Made by a program: the position numbers and the translations under genes. The notes under the pieces were generated by a model, which saw nothing but the letters and a program-made list of their open reading frames with translations, was not told where the DNA came from and searched no databases. A stretch of 64,000 bases of DNA from DATFMP01 sp035266845 (GTDB lineage Bacteria; SAR324; JACQKK01): NCBI GenBank assembly GCA_035266845.1, contig DATFMP010000102.1, forward strand, positions 17,046-81,045, read 5' to 3'. This document shows, one piece after another, positions 61,822-64,000 of the stretch (within the stretch, counting starts at the first letter, position 1; every line of letters starts with the position of its first letter).

Positions 61822-62712
61822 ATGCTGGCGCATGCCCCCGACGATTCCCCACGCCAGCCGGCACCGCGCGGGGCTGGCTCGGCGCCCACGGGCACGGGCT
61901 GGGCGGCGGAGTTGGAGCTGGGCTTCGCCCGCGCGGGCGAGCGCACGGTGCTGGCGCGGCGCCGCCACAACGGCCCGCTGCAGGTGCAGCGCCCCTTCTA
62001 TCCCGAGGGGCCTGGGGTGTGCCACGTCTACGTGCTGCACCCGCCCGGTGGCGTGGTGGGGGGCGACCGGCTGGCGCTGGACGTGGCGGTGGAAGCAGAC
62101 GCCCATGCGCTCGTGACCACGCCGGCAGCAGGCAAGCTCTATCGCAGTGGCGGTCCGTGGGCGGAACTGACGAACACCCTGCGCGTGGCCGATGGCGGCG
62201 TGCTGGAATGGCTGCCCCAGGAAACCATCGCCTTCGCCGGTGCGCTGGCCCGCCAGACCACGCGGGTGCACCTGGCGACGCGGGCCTGCTTCGTGGGCTG
62301 GGAGGTGCTCTGCCTGGGCCGCCCGGCCGCGGGCGAGGCCTTCGCCCATGGCGAGGTGCGGCAGACCCTGGAGCTGTGGCGTGAGGGCCGCCCGCTGCTG
62401 CACGAGCGTGCTCGCTGCTCTGGCGGTGCCGAGTTGCTGCAGGCGCCCTGGGGCCTCGCGGGGCGGCCCGTGACGGCCACGCTATGGGCCGTGGCGCCGG
62501 AGGGCGGGCTGGCCGAGCCGCTGCGGGCGGCGGCCATCCCACCCCCGCCGGGCGGACTGGCGGGGGTGACCGAGATCAACGGCGTGCTGATCGCGCGGTG
62601 CCTGGTGGCCCATGCGGACGGCGCGCGTAGCTGGCTGATGCGCGCCTGGCAGGCGCTGCGCCCCGCGCTGGCGGGTCGCGTGGCGTGCCCGCCCCGCATC
62701 TGGCGGACGTGA
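61822..62712 (+). CDS. ureD: Urease accessory protein UreD
   Basis: A 296-residue nickel-insertion scaffold. ATG 61822 (MLAHAPDDSP) is preferred for length. A GTG at 61762 overlapping the urtE stop (GTGA) is an in-frame alternative that would couple the genes. Family motifs are LHPPGGVVGGDRLALDVAVE, TPAAGKLYRSGG, VADGGVLEWLPQETIAFAGA and INGVLIARCLVAHADGARSW. It joins UreF and UreG to load nickel on apo-urease. ureF, ureG and ureE are not in the window and would be expected downstream of ureC. Confidence 0.93.
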   Translation: MLAHAPDDSPRQPAPRGAGSAPTGTGWAAELELGFARAGERTVLARRRHNGPLQVQRPFYPEGPGVCHVYVLHPPGGVVGGDRLALDVAVEADAHALVTTPAAGKLYRSGGPWAELTNTLRVADGGVLEWLPQETIAFAGALARQTTRVHLATRACFVGWEVLCLGRPAAGEAFAHGEVRQTLELWREGRPLLHERARCSGGAELLQAPWGLAGRPVTATLWAVAPEGGLAEPLRAAAIPPPPGGLAGVTEINGVLIARCLVAHADGARSWLMRAWQALRPALAGRVACPPRIWRT

Positions 62713-62743
62713 ACGAACCCGAACCACCGAGACCGGAGCACCC

Positions 62744-63046
62744 ATGGAGCTGACGCCGAGGGAGAAGGACAAGCTGCTGATCTTCACCGCAGGCCTGCTG
62801 GCCGAGCGGCGCAAGGGCCGCGGACTGAAGCTTAACTATCCGGAGGCCGTGGCCTACATCAGCGCGGCGATCCTGGAAGGCGCCCGCGACGGGCGCACCG
62901 TGGCCGAGCTGATGAGTTACGGCACCACACTGCTCAGCCGGGAGGACGTGATGGAGGGCGTGCCGGAGCTGATCCCCGAGGTGCAAGTGGAGGCGACTTT
63001 TCCCGACGGCACCAAGCTGGTGACCGTGCACCAACCCATCGCATAG
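62744..63046 (+). CDS. ureA: Urease gamma subunit
   Basis: A 100-residue subunit, the normal length. It starts MELTPREKDKLLIFTAGLLA and carries KLNYPEAVAYISAAILEGAR and VPELIPEVQVEATFPDGTKL, all conserved in UreA. It is a structural part of the urease trimer of heterotrimers. Seven bases separate it from ureB, and 31 from ureD. Confidence 0.97.
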   Translation: MELTPREKDKLLIFTAGLLAERRKGRGLKLNYPEAVAYISAAILEGARDGRTVAELMSYGTTLLSREDVMEGVPELIPEVQVEATFPDGTKLVTVHQPIA

Positions 63047-63053
63047 AGGCCCC

Positions 63054-63371
63054 ATGATCCCCGGTGAATTCGAGACCTCGGCCGGCACGCTGGAGCTGAA
63101 CGCGGGCCGCCGCACCCGCCGCCTGATGGTGAGCAATACCGGCGACCGGCCGATCCAGGTGGGCTCGCACTACCACTTCTACGAGACCAATGCGGGCCTC
63201 TCCTTCGACCGGGAGCAGGCGCGCGGCTTCCGGCTCAACATCCCCGCTGGCACCGCCGTGCGCTTCGAGCCCGGCCAGCAGCGCGAGGTGGAACTGGTGG
63301 AATACGCGGGGGCGCGGCGCATCTTCGGCTTCAACGGCGCCATCATGGGCGATCTGCAGGAGGAGGCATGA
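63054..63371 (+). CDS. ureB: Urease beta subunit
   Basis: A 105-residue subunit, normal for separate UreB. It begins MIPGEFETSAGTLELNAGRR, and holds QVGSHYHFYETN, FDREQARGFRLNIPAGTAVR and RIFGFNGAIMGDL. It overlaps ureC by four bases (ATGA, 63368-63371), indicating coupled translation. Confidence 0.97.
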   Translation: MIPGEFETSAGTLELNAGRRTRRLMVSNTGDRPIQVGSHYHFYETNAGLSFDREQARGFRLNIPAGTAVRFEPGQQREVELVEYAGARRIFGFNGAIMGDLQEEA

Positions 63372-64000
63372 GCACCATCGAGCGTTCCGCCTATGCGGAG
63401 ATGTACGGCCCCACCACGGGCGATAGCGTGCGGCTGGGCGATACGGAGTTGTGGGTGCGGGTGGAGTCCGACAACGCGACCTACGGCGAGGAGGTCAAGT
63501 TCGGCGGTGGCAAGGTGATCCGCGACGGCATGGGCCAGAGCCAGCGCGGCAGCGCCGAGGCGGTGGATGTGGTCATCACCAACGCGCTCATCGTGGATCA
63601 CTGGGGCATCGTCAAGGCCGACATCGGCATTCGCGACGGGCGCATCGCGGCCATTGGCAAGGCGGGCAACCCGGATGTGCAGCCGGATGTGGACATCGTG
63701 CTGGGCCCCGGCACGGAGGCCATCGCGGGCGAGGGCCTCATCGCCACGGCGGGCGGCATCGATGCGCACATCCACTTCATCTGCCCGCAGCAGGTGGAGG
63801 AAGCCCTCATGAGCGGCATCACCACCATGCTGGGCGGCGGCACGGGGCCGGCCACGGGCACCAACGCCACCACCTGCACCCCCGGCCCATGGAACATTCA
63901 CCGCATGCTGCAGGCCGCCGACGGCCTGCCCATGAACCTGGGCTTCCTGGGCAAGGGCAACGCCAGCCTGCCCGACGCGCTGATCGAGCAGGTCGCGGCG
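63368..64000 (+). CDS. ureC: Urease alpha (catalytic) subunit, 3' truncated by window
   Basis: The first 211 codons of UreC (EC 3.5.1.5, about 570 residues in full). It begins MSTIERSAYAEMYGPTTGDS. GGIDAHIHFICPQQ holds the HxH pair of nickel ligands, and TMLGGGTGPATGTNATTCTP is conserved. The carbamylated Lys, remaining His ligands and active-site flap lie beyond the window end. It hydrolyses urea to ammonia and carbamate in the cytoplasm. It is the last visible gene of the operon. Confidence 0.96.
   Translation, partial: MSTIERSAYAEMYGPTTGDSVRLGDTELWVRVESDNATYGEEVKFGGGKVIRDGMGQSQRGSAEAVDVVITNALIVDHWGIVKADIGIRDGRIAAIGKAGNPDVQPDVDIVLGPGTEAIAGEGLIATAGGIDAHIHFICPQQVEEALMSGITTMLGGGTGPATGTNATTCTPGPWNIHRMLQAADGLPMNLGFLGKGNASLPDALIEQVAA

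Noticed and set aside
1..64000. CRISPR array, toxin-antitoxin or restriction-modification system
   Set aside because: No regularly spaced repeats and no proteins with the hallmark motifs were seen on either strand.

Overview
The window is strongly GC-rich, densely coded DNA from a Gram-negative bacterium. It carries lipoprotein and outer-membrane signals, an RND efflux pump, a TolC-type channel, a QseBC-like two-component system, PilZ and CsgG-like proteins, and a urtABCDE-ureDABC block. Together these suggest a proteobacterium, perhaps a beta- or gammaproteobacterium. The sequence alone does not fix the genus. No rRNA gene, intact tRNA, CRISPR array or intact insertion sequence was found.

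Layout. 1-1747: end of a branched-chain amino-acid (LIV) type ABC transporter, with an ATPase tail and a substrate-binding protein. 1748-2447: a mobile-DNA scar with a tRNA-3'-end-like sequence, a long inverted repeat and an IS481-family relic. 2448-6624 (minus): ABC ATPase, ABC-2 permease, small exported protein, response regulator and sensor kinase. This operon is divergent from 6858-12446 (plus), a TolC-like lipoprotein, adaptor and RND pump. The shared promoter region holds two oppositely oriented CTTAAG-N5-CTTAA boxes of the PmrA/QseB type, so the two-component system probably controls both arms. 12948-17004: a zinc deacylase divergent from an N-formylglutamate amidohydrolase, then ilvD. 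17198-20786: envelope genes, namely a catalytically dead HtrA homologue, a CsgG-like/WD40 fusion, a beta-barrel protein and a tiny membrane protein. 20820-34109: mixed metabolism and transport, including a PilZ protein, D-carbamoylase, two beta-propellers, a degenerate AroQ, a cysteine-dioxygenase-like cupin, MFS and DMT carriers, a luciferase-like monooxygenase and a drug-type ABC exporter. 34205-44792: an oxidoreductase, a PLP dehydratase, a 1420-residue hybrid sensor kinase, an SDR and tandem luciferase-like oxidoreductases. 45054-52598: an acyl-CoA synthetase, GST, pyrF, a baeRF-domain protein, ilvA and hisC. 52601-53011: a second IS481 relic, inverted relative to the first. 53102-55349: a rhodanese and a ketopantoate-reductase-like protein. 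55901-64000: urtABCDE followed by ureDABC (ureC runs off the window).

The clearest functional unit is the urea locus. Urea would be imported by UrtABCDE and hydrolysed by urease. Upstream of urtA lie a 17-bp NtrC-like palindrome and a -24/-12 sigma-54-like element, which fit nitrogen-limitation control. The second unit is the two-component/ABC/RND locus, which looks like a self-regulated envelope efflux module. Three copies of a short dispersed hairpin repeat (15.2, 24.8 and 35.6 kb) lie in gene gaps.

Catalogued oddities are a dead protease, an AroQ lacking two active-site residues, a 13-proline tract in a PilZ protein and several gene relics. I saw no clear-cut new defence system. The best candidates for undescribed biology are the divergent efflux/two-component locus and the CsgG-WD40/pseudo-protease cluster.
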